In this document: positions 1 to 11,060 of the stretch, one piece after another
Layout: every line of letters begins with the position of its first letter
Numbering within the stretch: position 1 is the stretch's first letter
Source: Axinella damicornis
Lineage: Eukaryota; Porifera; Demospongiae; Axinellida; Axinellidae
Reading direction: 5' to 3'
Assembly (NCBI GenBank): GCA_963931865.1
Contig: OZ007518.1
Location: 5,101,029-5,165,028, forward strand
Length of the DNA stretch: 64,000 nucleotides
The notes under the pieces: model-generated
What the model saw: only the letters and a program-made list of their open reading frames with translations
Database searches by the model: none
Told to the model about the DNA's origin: nothing
Position numbers and translations under genes: made by a program

Positions 1-3000
1 CTGCATGATAGCGATCACAACGGTGTAGTCAGAATCTCTGTAGACCTTTCCTGCGTGCTGTGAGGTTTGATTATTTATTTAGATTATTTAGATTACGAGG
101 GGCAACCGCACTCCTGGTAGCCGCGATTCAACCGGTTGCAACTCGCTGGGTGGTCATAGTCTTTGTTGCAATGAAACCTTGAAAGTTGAAAAGAGCACTT
201 GAGCAATGGCGGCTGAAGGGAAGACAAAAGCGCTCACAACTCCACTACCAAGATGAATTTCAGCAACAAAATTGTACGGTTGGGTCACTGCACGATAGTG
301 ATCATGAAGATTTAGTCAGAACCTTTGTAGGACCTTCCTGCGGGCTGGTAGGTTTTTTATTTCTTTATATTTGCATTATTAGCGAGGGGCAACCGCACTC
401 CTGGTAGCCGCGATGCAACCGGTTGCAACTCGCTGGGTGGTCATAGTCTTTGTGGCAATGAAACTTTAAAAGTTGAAGAGAGCGTTCGAGCAATGGCGGC
501 TGAAGGGAAGACAAACGCACTCACAACTCCACGACCAAGATGAATTTCAGCAACAAAATTGTACGGTTGGGTCACTGCACGATAGTGATCATGAAGATTT
601 AGTCAGAACTTGTGTAGGTCCTTCCTGCGGGCTGGGAGGTTTTTTATTTGTTTATTATTTGTTTATATTTGCATTATTAGCGAGGGGCAACCGCACTCCT
701 GGTAGCCGCGATGCAACCGGTTGCAACTCGCTGTGTGTCATAGTCTTTGTGGTAATGAAACTTTGAAAGTTGAAGAGAGCGCTCGAGCAATGGCGGCTGA
801 AGGGAAGACAAAAGCACTCACAACTCCACGACCAAGATGAATTTCAGCAACAAAATTGTACGGTTGGGTCACTGCACGATAGTGATCATGAAGATTTAGT
901 CAGAACCTTTGTAGGTCCTTCCTGCGGGCTGGGAGGTTTTTTATTTGTTTATTATTTGTTTATATTTGCATTATTAGCGAGGGGCAACCGCACTCCTGGT
1001 AGCCGCGATGCAACCGGTTGCAACTCGCTGTGTGTCATAGTCTTTGTGGTAATGAAACTTTGAAAGTTGAAGAGAGCGCTCGAGCAATGGCGGCTGAAGG
1101 GAAGACAAAAGCACTCACAACTCCACTACCAAGATGAATTTCAGCAACAAAATTGTACGGTTGGGTCACTGCACGATAGTGACCATGAAGATTTAGTCAG
1201 AACCTTTGTAGGTCCTTCCTGCGGGCTGGGAGGTTTTTTATTTGTTTATATTTGCTTTATTAGCGAGGGGCAACCGCACTCCTGGTAGCCGTTGCAACTC
1301 CGCGGTTGCCTCGCAGTAGCGCAACCTAATTATTGCAATTCGTTCCAATTAACGCACATGCCACGTGGCAACCACGCTCAGTCGAACGCTAGCAATGGCG
1401 ACCAAAGGGAAGACACGAAATTATAACAGCACTTACAACCTTGCCAGCACGGTGAGTTTCGGTATGTAACCGTCAGTGAACAACAGCGATTACGGCTGTG
1501 TGGTCAGAATCTTTGTGGGCCCTTCGTATGACTGTACTGGCAACCAACGTCGAAGAGAACGATCGAGCAATGGCGGCCGACGGCACGACAAAAGCGATTG
1601 TATCTCCATCACCAAGGTGAGTTTCGCCACAATTATTGTGTAGTTGTGTCACTGCATGATAGCGATCACGATGGTGTAGTCAGAATCTCTTTAGACCTTT
1701 CCTGCGTGCTGTGAGGTTTGATTATTTAATTATTTAGATTATTTAGATTATTTAGATTATTTACGCGGCACAATTTTTCCTATACCAGGAGTGTAACGAG
1801 GGGCAACCGCACTCCTGGTAGCCGTTGCAACGCTGGCTGCGACTCGCCGTAGCGAAAGCTAAGTATCGCAGTTATTCCCAATTAACGCACATGCCACGTG
1901 GCAACTACGCTCAGTCGATCGCTAGCAATGGCGACCAAAGGGAAGACACGAAATTGTAACAGCACTTACAACTTTACCTGCACGGTGAGTTTTGGCATGT
2001 AAGCGTCATTGAACAACAGCGATTACGGCTGTGTGGTCAGAATCTTTGTGGGCCCTTCGTATAACTGTACTGGCAACCAACGTCGAAGAGAACGATCGAG
2101 CAATGGCGGCCGACGGCACGACAAAAGCTCTTGTATCTCCACCACCAAGGTGAGTTTCACCACAATTATTGTGTGGTAGTGTCACTGCATGATAGCGATC
2201 ACAACGGTGTAGTCAGAATCTCTGTAGACCTTTCCTGCGTGCTGTGAGGTTTGATTATTTATTTAGATTATTTAGATTATTTAGATTAGTTACGCGGCAC
2301 AATTTTCTCTATACCAGGAGTGTAACGAGGGGCAACCGCACTCCTGGTAGGCGCGTTGCAACAACGGTTCCGACTCACCGTAGCCAAAATGGTACCGTGT
2401 GGTCATATCTTTGTGGCAACGAAAGTTGAAGAGAGTGCTCGAGCAATGGCGGCTGAAGGGAAGACAAAAGCACTCACAACTCCACCACCAAGATGAATTT
2501 CAGCAACAAAATTGTACGGTTGGGTCACTGCATGATAGTGATCATGATGATTTAGTCAGAACCTTTGTAGGTCCTTCCTGCAGGCTGGGAGGTTATTTAT
2601 TTGTTTATATCTGCATTATTAGCGAGGGGCAACCGCACTCCTGGTAGCAGCCGCTGCAACCGGTTGCAACTTGCTGGTAGCGCAAGCTAGGTATTGCAAC
2701 TCACAACTGCCAGCACGGTGAGTAATGGCATGCAAGCGTCGTGAACGACAGCAGTCACGGCCTTGTGGTCTGTGTGCCTTTCCGGTACTGCCACCTTGGC
2801 CACGGCGAGACAAAAGCGCTCATATCTCCACCACCAAGGTGAGTTTCAACACAACTTTTTACATTCAGGTCAGTGCATGATAGTGATCACGGCGGTGTAG
2901 TCAGAATTTCTGTAGGCCAAGCCTAAGTACTCAAACATTATTTAATATGTTTATTTCTGCTTTGTTGACGAGGGGCAACCGCACTCCTGGTAGCCGTTGC

Positions 3001-6000
3001 AACGCCGGCTGCGACTCGCCGTAGCGCTTATCGCAGTTAGTTCCAATTAACGCACAAGCTATTGCCACGTGGCAACCACGAACGCTAGCAATGGCGACCA
3101 AAGGGAAGACACGAAATATAACAGCACTTACAACCTTGCCAGCACGGTGAGTTTTGGTATGTAAGCGTCAATAAACAACAGCGATTACGGCTGTGTGGTC
3201 AGAATCTTCGTGGGCCCTTCGTGTGACTGTACTGGCCACCAACGTCGAAGAGAACGATCGAGCAATGGCGGCCGACGGCACGACAAAAGCGCTTGTATCT
3301 CCACCACCAAGGTGAGTTTCAGCACAATTATTGTACGGTCGTGTCACTGCATGATAGCGATCACGACGGTGTAGTCAGAATCTCTGTAGACCTTTCCTGC
3401 GTGCTGTGAGGTTTGATTATTTAATTATTTAGATTAGTTAGATTAGTTAGATTACGCGGCACAATTTTTCCCCTACCAGGAGTGTAACGAGGGGCAACCG
3501 CACTCCTGGTAGCCGTTGCAACGCCGCGGTTGCCTCGCCGTAGCGAAGCTAATTATCGCAATTCGTTCCAATTAACGCACATGCCACGTGGCTCAGTCGA
3601 TCGCGAGCAATGGCGACCAAAAGGAAGACAAGACAGCACTCACAACTTAGCCAGCACGGTGAGTTTGGCATGTAAGCGTCAGTGAACGACAGCGATCACG
3701 GCCGTGTGGTCAGAATCTTCGTGTGCCTTTCCTAAGAACGGTACTGCCACCGGAAGTCGATGGAGCGCTCGAGCAATGGCGGCCAACGGCGAGACAAAAG
3801 CGCTCATATCTCCACCACCAAGGTGAGTTTCAGCACCAACTTTTATCATTCAGGTCAGTGCATCATAGCGATCACGGCGGTGTAGTCAGAATCTCTGTAG
3901 GCCAAGCCTAAGTACTCAAACATTATATATATTATATTAATTAATTATTTATTTACGCGGCACAATTTTTCCCCTACCAGGAGTGTAACGAGGGGCAACC
4001 GCACTCCTGGTAGCCGCGATGCAACCGGTTGCAACTCCCTGTGTGATCATAGTCTTTGTGGCAATGAAACTTTGAAAGTTGAAGAGAGCGCTCGAGCAAT
4101 GGCGGCTGAAGGGAAGACAAAAGCACTCACAACTCCACTACCAAGATGAATTTAAGCAACAAAATTGTACGGTTGGGTCACTGCACGATAGTGATCATGA
4201 AGATTTAGTCAGAACCTTTGTAGGTCCTTCCTGCGGGCTGGGAGGTTTTTTATTTGTTTATATTTGCATTATTAGCGAGGGGCAACCGCACTCCTGGTAG
4301 CCGCAATGCAACCGGTTGCAACTCGCTGGGTGGTCATAGTCTTTGTGGCAATGAAACTTTGAAAGTTGAAGAGAGTGCTCAAGCAATGGCGGCTGAAGGG
4401 AAGACAAAAGCACTCACAACTCAACTACCAAGATGAATTTCAGCAACAAAATTGTACGGTTGGGTCACTGCACGATAGTGATCATGAAGATTTAGTCGGA
4501 ACCTTTGAAGGTCCTTCCTGCGGGCTGGGAGGTTTTTTATTTGTTTATATTTGCATTATTAGCGAGGGGCAACCGCACTCCTGGTAGCCGCGATGCAACC
4601 GGTTGCAACTCGCTGGGTGGTCATAGTCTTTGTGGCAATGAAACTTTGAATTTTGAAGAGAGCGCTCGAGCAATGGCAGCTGAAGGGAAGACAAAAGCAC
4701 TCACAACTCCACTACCAAGATGAATTTCAGCAACAAAATTGTACGGTTGGATCACTGCAGGATAGTGATCATGAAGATTTAGTCAGAACCTTTGTAGGTC
4801 CTTCCTGCGGGCTGGGAGGTTATTTATTTGTTTATATTTGCTTTATTAGCGAGGGGCAACCGCACTCCTGGTAGCCGTTGCAACGCCGGCTGCGACTCGC
4901 CGTAGCGCTTATCACAGTTAGTTCCAATTAACGCACAAGCTATTGCCACGTGGCAACCACGAACGCTAGCAATGGCGACCAAAGGGAAGACACGAAATAT
5001 AACAGCACTTACAACCTTGCCAGCACGGTGAGTTTTGGTATGTAAGCGTCAGTAAACAACAGCGATTACGGCTGTGTGGTCAGAATCTTCGTGGGCCCTT
5101 CGTATGACTGTACTGGCCACCAACGTCGAAGAGAACGATCGAGCAATGGCGGCCGACGGCACGACAAAAGCGCTTGTATCTCCACCACCAAGGTGAGTTT
5201 CAGCACAATTATTGTACGGTCGTGTCACTGCATGATAGCGATCACGACGGTGTAGTCAGAATCTCTGTAGACCTTTCCTGCGTGCTGTGAGGTTTGATTA
5301 TTTAATTATTTAGATTAGTTAGATTACGCGGCACAATTTTTCCCCTACCAGGAGTGTAACGAGGGGCAACCGCACTCCTGGTAGCCGCGATGCAACCGGT
5401 TGCAACTCGCTGGGTGGTCATAGTCTTTGTGGCAATGAAACTTTGAAAGTAGAAGAGAGCGCTCGAGCAATGGCGGCTGAAGGGAAGACAAAAGCACTCA
5501 CAACTCCACTACCAAGATGAATTTCAGCAACAAAATTGTACGGTTAGGTCACTTCACGATAGTGATCATGAAGATTTAGTCAGAACCTTTGTAGGTCCTT
5601 CCTGCGGGCTGGGAGGTTTTTTTATGTGTTTATATTTGCATTATTAGCGAGGGGCAACCGCACTCCTGGTAGCAGCCGATGCAACCAGTTGCAACTCGCT
5701 GGTAGCGCAAGCTAGGTATTGCAACTCACAACTGCCAGCACGGTGAGTTATGGCGTCAGTGAACGACAGCGATCTAGGCCGTGTGGTCTGAATCTTCTGT
5801 GCCTTTCCTAAAAACACCCCAGGCTCATATCTCCACCACCAAGGTGAGTTTCAACACCAACTTTTACATTCAGGTCAGTGCATGATAGTGATCACGGCGG
5901 TGTAGTCAGAATTTCTGTAGGCCAAGCCTAAGTACTCAAACATTATTTAATATGTTTATTTCTGCTTTGTTGACGAGGGGCAACCGCACTCCTGGTAGCC

Positions 6001-6988
6001 GTTGCAACGCCGGCTGCGACTCGCCGTAGCGCGCTAGCGAAAGCTAAGTATCGCAGTTAGTTCCAATTAACGCACATGCCACGTGGCAACCACGCTCTGT
6101 CGATCGCTAGCAATGGCGGCCGGCCAAAGGGAAGACACGAAGTTACTACAGCACTTACAACTTTGCCAGCACGGTGAGTTTTGGCATGTAAGCGTCAGTG
6201 AACGACAGCGATCACGGCCATGTGGTCAGAATCTTCGTGTGCCTTTGCTAAGAACGGTACTGCCACCGGAAGTCGGAGAGAGCGCTCGAGCAATGGCGGC
6301 CACGGCGAGACATAAGCGCTTGTATCTCCACCACCAAGGTGAGTTTCAGCACAATTATTATACGTTTGTCTAACTGCATGATAGCCATCACGACGGTGTG
6401 GTCAGAATCTCTGTAGACCTTTCCTGCGAGCTATGAGGTTTGATTATTTACATTAATTATTTAATTATTTACGCGGCACAATTTTTCCCCTACCAGGAGT
6501 GTAACGAGGGGCAACCGCACTCCTGGTAGCCGTTGCAACTCCGCGATTGCCTCGCCGTAGCGCAAGCTAATTATTGCAATTCGTTCCAATTAACGCACAT
6601 GCCACGTGGCAACCACGCTCAGTCGAACGCTAGCGATGGCAACCAAAGGGAATTATAACAGCACTTACAGCCTTGCCAGCACGGTGAGTTTTGGTATGTA
6701 ACCGTCAGTAAACAACAGCGATTACGGCTGTGTGGTCAGAATCTTTGTGGGCCCTTCGTATAACTGTACTGGCAACCAACGTCGAAGAGAACGATCGAGC
6801 AATGGCGGCCGACGGCACGACGAAAGCTCTTGTATCTCCACCACCAAGGTGAGTTTCACCACAATTATTGTGTGGTAGTGTCACTGCATGATAGCGATCA
6901 CAACGGTGTAGTCAGAATCTCTGTAGACCTTTCCTGCGTGCTGTGAGGTTTGATTATTTATTTAGATTATTTAGATTATTTAGATTAG
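1..6988 (+). repeat. Tandem array of ~290-bp and ~510-530-bp units
   Basis: About 18 unit starts carry the motif GAGGGGCAACCGCACTCCTG, for example near 97, 383, 681, 978, 1264, 1797, 2326, 2622, 2969, 3488, 3989, 4275, 4563, 4850, 5359, 5647, 5973 and 6506. Short units (~290 bp) hold one ATGGCGGC... block. Long units (~510-530 bp) hold an E-box-like palindrome TGCCACGTGGCA, an ATGGCGACC block and an ATGGCGGCC block, each followed by a CAGCACGGTGAGT or CCAAGGTGAGT sequence that looks like a splice donor. Two units (2622, 5647) are intermediate, ~330-350 bp. The 60-100-residue open frames here are repeats of one another and I do not regard them as proteins. No transposase or RT is seen. Function unknown. 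Confidence 0.9.
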
Positions 6989-7118
6989 TTACGCGGCACA
7001 ATTTTCTCTATACCAGGAGTGTAATTTAGATTATTTAGATTAGTTACGCGGCACAATTTTCTCTATACCAGGAGTGTAAAGATTACGCGGCACAATTTTT
7101 CCCCTACCAGGAGTGTAA
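6989..7118 (+). repeat. Three free 36-bp TTAC...GTAA modules in a row
   Basis: Copies at 6989-7024, 7044-7079 and 7083-7118 are each exactly 36 bp. Each begins TTACGCGGCACAATTTT and ends TACCAGGAGTGTAA, so the ends form a 4-bp inverted repeat TTAC/GTAA. Single copies close array units at 1761-1796, 2290-2325, 3452-3487, 3953-3988, 5324-5359 and 6469-6504. Here they lie outside the array, separated by ATTTAGATT spacers. Confidence 0.85.
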
Positions 7119-7278
7119 TTATTGGCTGGGAATGAGTTAAGTGCTTGGTTGGAAGACTCCCAGTGTGAGATTTGTATAGTGATGCAGCGTGCATGCAGGC
7201 CTCAACAAGCTTCCCTGGTATAATATAATATGTACAGTGTTCGCAGTATGCAATCCATTCCTGAGAACCATGCACACT

Positions 7279-7858
7279 GCAGGGCCGTACCTAGCATATA
7301 TAGGGGCAGGGGGGGGGGGGGGGGGGCAACTGCCCCCCCAGAGAACTTGATTTCCTTGCATTCACATACGTAACTCAAGGAAGAAAAGAAACGCTGCATG
7401 TTTGAAATGTAAGAGCAACTTACCTACCTTGACCGTTCGCGGGCTGAAAGCCTGAAGGCAGACATAGTCTAGGTTTACGCTTGCTACACAATTTTAATTT
7501 TACATCAATTATTTTTGTTTCTGTATATACGTATCATTAGAAAATAAACCAATAACGCAGTGTTCAATGACTGTCCACGTGGTTGTAGCTAATCCGTCGA
7601 CGATGAAAAGAAGGAAGCTAACAGCCCCACACATCAATACTTACTGGTTACTTGGTCAATCTTCATTGCGTCTGGGAATGTGTCCAGAATGCGTAGAGAT
7701 GCTACGAGAGCGCTTCCTGATTGCTATAAAGAACACTCAAAAAAAAATTTCCGCACTTCGCACAGACTGATTACCACTTCGCAGCTCTGCGCACCGCCTT
7801 CTTCGGTGCGCTGTGCAATTTGCCCCCTCAGAGAAAAAAGTTAGGTACGGCCCTGCAC
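7279..7858. mobile_element. Inverted-repeat element, CAGGGCCGTACCTA ends
   Basis: The left end CAGGGCCGTACCTAGC near 7280 is mirrored by TTAGGTACGGCCCTG near 7856, and both ends continue inward into a related GGGGGCA/TGCCCCC stretch. The left arm holds a poly-G run of ~24 bases (7303-7326). The interior is ~550 bp with no credible transposase, so it would be non-autonomous. The end sequence is reminiscent of hAT elements, but I could not read a clean 8-bp target duplication. Confidence 0.6.
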
Positions 7859-8031
7859 ACACATAGTACAGGTTATGCATATTCCTCGGCCCCCATGCAC
7901 CAAAAATTAATATCAGCTGTAACATTTGATGCTCAACTGCTTTAGACCACTGCGGTATTAGCACAGTCATGCTGTCTGATATGGGCCAATAGACTGAGAC
8001 ACTGCCCATAATTTTATTTATGAGGGGCATC

Positions 8032-8180
8032 TGTGACGCCGCTGCGGGCTAGCGCGTCGAGTCTTAAGCTTTCACAGGGTAGTCAAGACTGATTATCTCA
8101 TCAATACACGTGGTACAGAATCATGGCATAATTATAATGACGTAATACGGAAAGGTCAGTAGGAAATGTCAGTTATCACA
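8032..8180 (-). repeat. 3' LTR of the gag-only element
   Basis: 149 bp, TG...CA bounded, matching 10514-10662. On the minus strand it follows a G/A-rich tract at about 8181-8200, the expected polypurine tract position. Confidence 0.9.
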
Positions 8181-8217
8181 ACACCCGCTCCCCAAGTTCA
8201 CACGCCCTCATGGGTAC

Positions 8218-10491
8218 TCAACCAATACCCCTGGGTATCTCTGCAGCCAACACAGTAGCACCAAGTCCCGCTGGTCGTTCAGCACCTCCATTAAACTCCT
8301 CAGGTCCCACAAGATGGCCAATGTGCCCAGCATGGCCAACTACTGCACCCACATCTATCAGTTTGGGAGGTTGTGACGAGTTCTCCACCAGCAGATGCAT
8401 ATACCCCTCTGCGTCTGCCCTGACACCAAGGTCTTCACACCTTAACCCAGCATCTTCCATCCAGGGCTGAAGGACTATAGGGCCACTTCCACTGCACCTT
8501 GGAGCCATAACCACAGCAGCACTACCACCGGACCCCCTCTTCGCCAGCACCAGGCGCACCACGGAACCACTCGAGTCCTTCGAGGATACATCACCGGTGC
8601 CTCCCCGAGGTTCCACTCCAGAACCAGGCACCATGAGACCAAGCGGAATCACCACATTAGTTCCCAGAAGACATGGCTCTCCTCGAGCCCCCACGTCCGA
8701 GCGAAGGGACACTGTAGTGGTCACCGACCTCCCTTGCCATTCCAGCTCCAGTTCCACACAGGCGCCAATGGGGATTGGCCGCAGACTATAGTCACGTAAC
8801 ACCACATCAGGCACTTTTAGTGCCTCCACTGGGATCTGCGCTCTCGCTCCCACTTTCTGAAACAGTTCAAACGACATTATAGTCGCCGAGGATCCAGGAT
8901 CCACCATAGCATCAACACCCATACCAGCCACCTTCACTCTGGCATAGTATAGAGGACCAAGTGATCCCGAGACAGCATCCACATCCACCCTTGGCTGATA
9001 TGACTCAGAGAGTCGCAGGAATTCAGTCTCAGTCCACTCATCCCTCAGCCGCCGACTCCGTTCCTCTAGGCTCTCTTCCGCATGAGACTTCGAGCCCTTG
9101 ACTGCAGAATTGTAGCCAGTCCGAGCCCCTCTCCCAGGAGTCTCCGACGGAGGTTGCCTGTGCGGACAACCTCTCATCTGGTGGCGGGTACTTCCACATT
9201 TCCAACATTGCTGAGTCCTCCCTGGAGCAGAGTACTCCAACAGCCTAGGCTGGGATATGGACTCAGATCTGCGCTGAATAGGTTCCCCCACTGGCTCGGG
9301 GGCAGGTGCCCCTTCTGCACCCTTCGGGCAGTGCAACTCTTTCAGCTGCCTCTCTTGCTCTTCCGCTGCCCTAGCCTGATGTAGACAGTCAGGAAAACTT
9401 TCGGCCGATGGGAGAACTTTCTCTTGCCACTTCATCTGCAGCCCCAACACAAACAGGTCTCGTTTCAGTAGATCCCTGGACTCCTGGTCCATACCTGTGC
9501 GCCGCCCATAACTCCTGTCAAAGAGGGTCTCAAAGTCCTGGGCGTACTGATCCACTGTCTCTGTATCCCTCTGCCTTCTCTTCATGAGTTGGGCTGACAG
9601 TAGTGCTTCCCTCCTCACCGGGGCAAGCCGCTTCCTTAGACCATCCACAACCGCCTGGAAACTGCCTTTGGACTCATCAGGTAGGACTTCGAATATACTC
9701 TCAGCCCTTCCCTTCAACCGCAACTCTAACTGAAGCAATTTCTCCCTACCACTCCATCCCTCCAATTCCGCATGCCTCTCCAGCCTCCGTATCCAACGGT
9801 CGAATGCCTCACCATCCTGGCATTCCTCCCCCGCATATGTGGCCAATGTAGGTAAAGTGATACGGACTCCTCTACCACTCGCCTGCCCCAACTCAGCGTC
9901 CTTCGGCACAATCGTGGGTGTGTCCTTGGCACCCCCACCCCCCGAGCTGGGCTTGGCTGCTTCTTTTTGCCCACTCTTGGGTGTGTCCTTGGCACACCCG
10001 CTCCCCGAGCTTGGCTTTACTGCCTCCTTTTGCCCACTCACGTGCTCCAACTTCTCCTTCAGTAGTGCTATCAGCTCATCCCGAGTCTCCATTTCCTTCC
10101 GGTGGTCAGCCTGGGCCTGCTCTCTAGCCCGAGCCACCTGCAGCTCTGCATCCTTCTGCCCCATCTCTAACTTCCACTCCAACTTATCCACTTCGTCACG
10201 GGCCTCTTCCAACAGCTGCTCCAATTGGCTCACGTGCTCCCTCTCGCCAGCCAGCTGTTCCTCCACCCCCTCTATTTTCTCTCTCACCTCCTCTTGAATC
10301 TCACCGAGTCGTCCCTTCAGGACTGCGGTCCCCTGCTCCAATTCGACCACTCGCTGCTCGGCCTCCTCTGCCCTCTGTTGGGCCACGGCGTGGGCATCGC
10401 CATCCAGCCGTCCCTCGGCTTCCCGCAGACGCTCGGTCAGCTCCTCTATCTGCTGACGAAGCTCCGCCTTGGCTTTCTGCTTCGGCGGCAT
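8218..10491 (-). CDS. Retrotransposon gag-protease polyprotein
   Basis: About 757 residues from the first ATG (MPPKQKAKAELRQQ). An in-frame TTG lies seven codons upstream, inside the primer-binding site. Residues ~1-160 are a long Glu/Arg-rich coiled coil. A Lys/Gly/Ser linker follows, with two related copies of a SGQKEA.KPSSG motif. A retrotransposon gag/capsid-like region comes next (ALLSAQLMKRRQ, VDQYAQDFETLF). Near residue 430 is a CCHC zinc knuckle, CWKCGSTRHQMRGC. A retropepsin-like domain starts near residue 530 with VDPGSSATIMS and ends LLGTNVVIPLGL. The active-site triad reads DPG, not the usual DTG or DSG. The frame is intact, so the protein may still be made. It would assemble particles and bind the element's RNA while replication enzymes come from another element. 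Confidence 0.9.
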   Translation of the reverse strand: MPPKQKAKAELRQQIEELTERLREAEGRLDGDAHAVAQQRAEEAEQRVVELEQGTAVLKGRLGEIQEEVREKIEGVEEQLAGEREHVSQLEQLLEEARDEVDKLEWKLEMGQKDAELQVARAREQAQADHRKEMETRDELIALLKEKLEHVSGQKEAVKPSSGSGCAKDTPKSGQKEAAKPSSGGGGAKDTPTIVPKDAELGQASGRGVRITLPTLATYAGEECQDGEAFDRWIRRLERHAELEGWSGREKLLQLELRLKGRAESIFEVLPDESKGSFQAVVDGLRKRLAPVRREALLSAQLMKRRQRDTETVDQYAQDFETLFDRSYGRRTGMDQESRDLLKRDLFVLGLQMKWQEKVLPSAESFPDCLHQARAAEEQERQLKELHCPKGAEGAPAPEPVGEPIQRRSESISQPRLLEYSAPGRTQQCWKCGSTRHQMRGCPHRQPPSETPGRGARTGYNSAVKGSKSHAEESLEERSRRLRDEWTETEFLRLSESYQPRVDVDAVSGSLGPLYYARVKVAGMGVDAMVDPGSSATIMSFELFQKVGARAQIPVEALKVPDVVLRDYSLRPIPIGACVELELEWQGRSVTTTVSLRSDVGARGEPCLLGTNVVIPLGLMVPGSGVEPRGGTGDVSSKDSSGSVVRLVLAKRGSGGSAAVVMAPRCSGSGPIVLQPWMEDAGLRCEDLGVRADAEGYMHLLVENSSQPPKLIDVGAVVGHAGHIGHLVGPEEFNGGAERPAGLGATVLAAEIPRGIG

Positions 10492-10493
10492 GT

Positions 10494-10511
10494 GTCTCGG
10501 CAGGACCTCCA
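10494..10511 (-). promoter_or_regulatory. tRNA primer-binding site of the LTR element
   Basis: Two bases downstream of the 5' LTR on the minus strand comes TGGAGGTCCTGCCGAGAC. It starts with TGG, complementary to a tRNA 3' CCA end. The complement resembles the 3' end of glutamine tRNA (…TCTCGGTxGGACCTCCA as I recall it), so a tRNA-Gln primer is inferred. Confidence 0.6.
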
Positions 10512-10513
10512 AT

Positions 10514-10662
10514 TGTGACGCCGCTGCGGGCTAGCGCGTCGAGTCTTAAGCTTTCACAGGGTAGTCAAGACTGATTATCTCATCAATACACGTGGTACAG
10601 AATCATGGCATAATTATAATGACGTAATACGGAAAGGTCAGTAGGAAATGTCAGTTATCACA
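10514..10662 (-). repeat. 5' LTR of the gag-only element
   Basis: 149 bp, same sequence as the repeat at 8032-8180. It would carry the promoter for minus-strand transcription. No TATA box was clearly identified. Confidence 0.9.
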
Positions 10663-10668
10663 CATCCA

Positions 10669-10753
10669 TAGCCTCGTTCCCAGGCTCCTCCCCAGCTTTT
10701 TGTCGCATACTGTATGCGACAAAAAGCTGGGGAGGAGCCTGGGAACGAAGCTA
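10669..10753. mobile_element. 85-bp near-perfect hairpin MITE (TAGCCTCGTTCCC family)
   Basis: Begins TAGCCTCGTTCCCAGG and ends CCTGGGAACGAAGCTA. The arms pair almost perfectly around CATACTGTATG. It starts six bases after the LTR element ends. No convincing 9-bp duplication was read for this copy. Confidence 0.8.
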
Positions 10754-11060
10754 GGGCATCCGCACTCTTGGTACTGTAGCCGCGATGCAACCGGTTGCAA
10801 ACTTGCTGGTAGCGCAAGCTAAGTATCGCAGCTCATTGCATGATGAAAGTCAAAGAGAGCAATCGAGCAATGGCGGCCGATGGGAAGACAAAAGCGCCCA
10901 CAACTCCACCACCAAGGAGAGTTTCAGCACCAAAATTGTACGGTAGGGACAGTGCATGATAGTGATCACGACGGTATGGTCAGAATCTTTGTACGCCATT
11001 CCTATCACTTGAACAAATCATTTATGCACCACAATTTTTCCCCTACCAGGAGTACAATTA
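10754..11060 (+). repeat. Single diverged unit of the array
   Basis: The unit start (CCGCACTCTTGGTA), the GCAATGGCGGCCGATGG block, the CACGACGGTATGGTCAGAATC block and a decayed 36-bp module (GCACCACAATTTTTCCCCTACC) are all recognisable. The hairpin MITE at 10669-10753 sits against its left edge. This is an isolated copy outside the main arrays. Confidence 0.75.

Larger units (their letters stand above)
8032..10662 (-). mobile_element. Gag/protease-only LTR retrotransposon
   Basis: Two 149-bp direct repeats (8032-8180 and 10514-10662), starting TGTGACG and ending ATCACA, bound a 2.6-kb element. A CATC tetranucleotide flanks both sides, consistent with a 4-bp target duplication. In minus-strand order it has 5' LTR, primer-binding site, one gag-protease ORF, a purine-rich tract and 3' LTR. 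There is no room for reverse transcriptase, RNase H or integrase, so it must depend on a partner element. By eye the LTRs look identical, which suggests a recent insertion. Confidence 0.92.

Noticed and set aside
186..1288. Repeated 73-97-residue frames (MKRALEQWRLKGRQ...) as a tandem gene family
   Set aside because: Copies differ by repeat drift, overlap the unit boundaries and have no start context or 3' structure; their similarity is explained by the DNA repeat.
1..7130. CRISPR array
   Set aside because: Repeats are long and diverged, spacers are absent, and the genome is eukaryotic.
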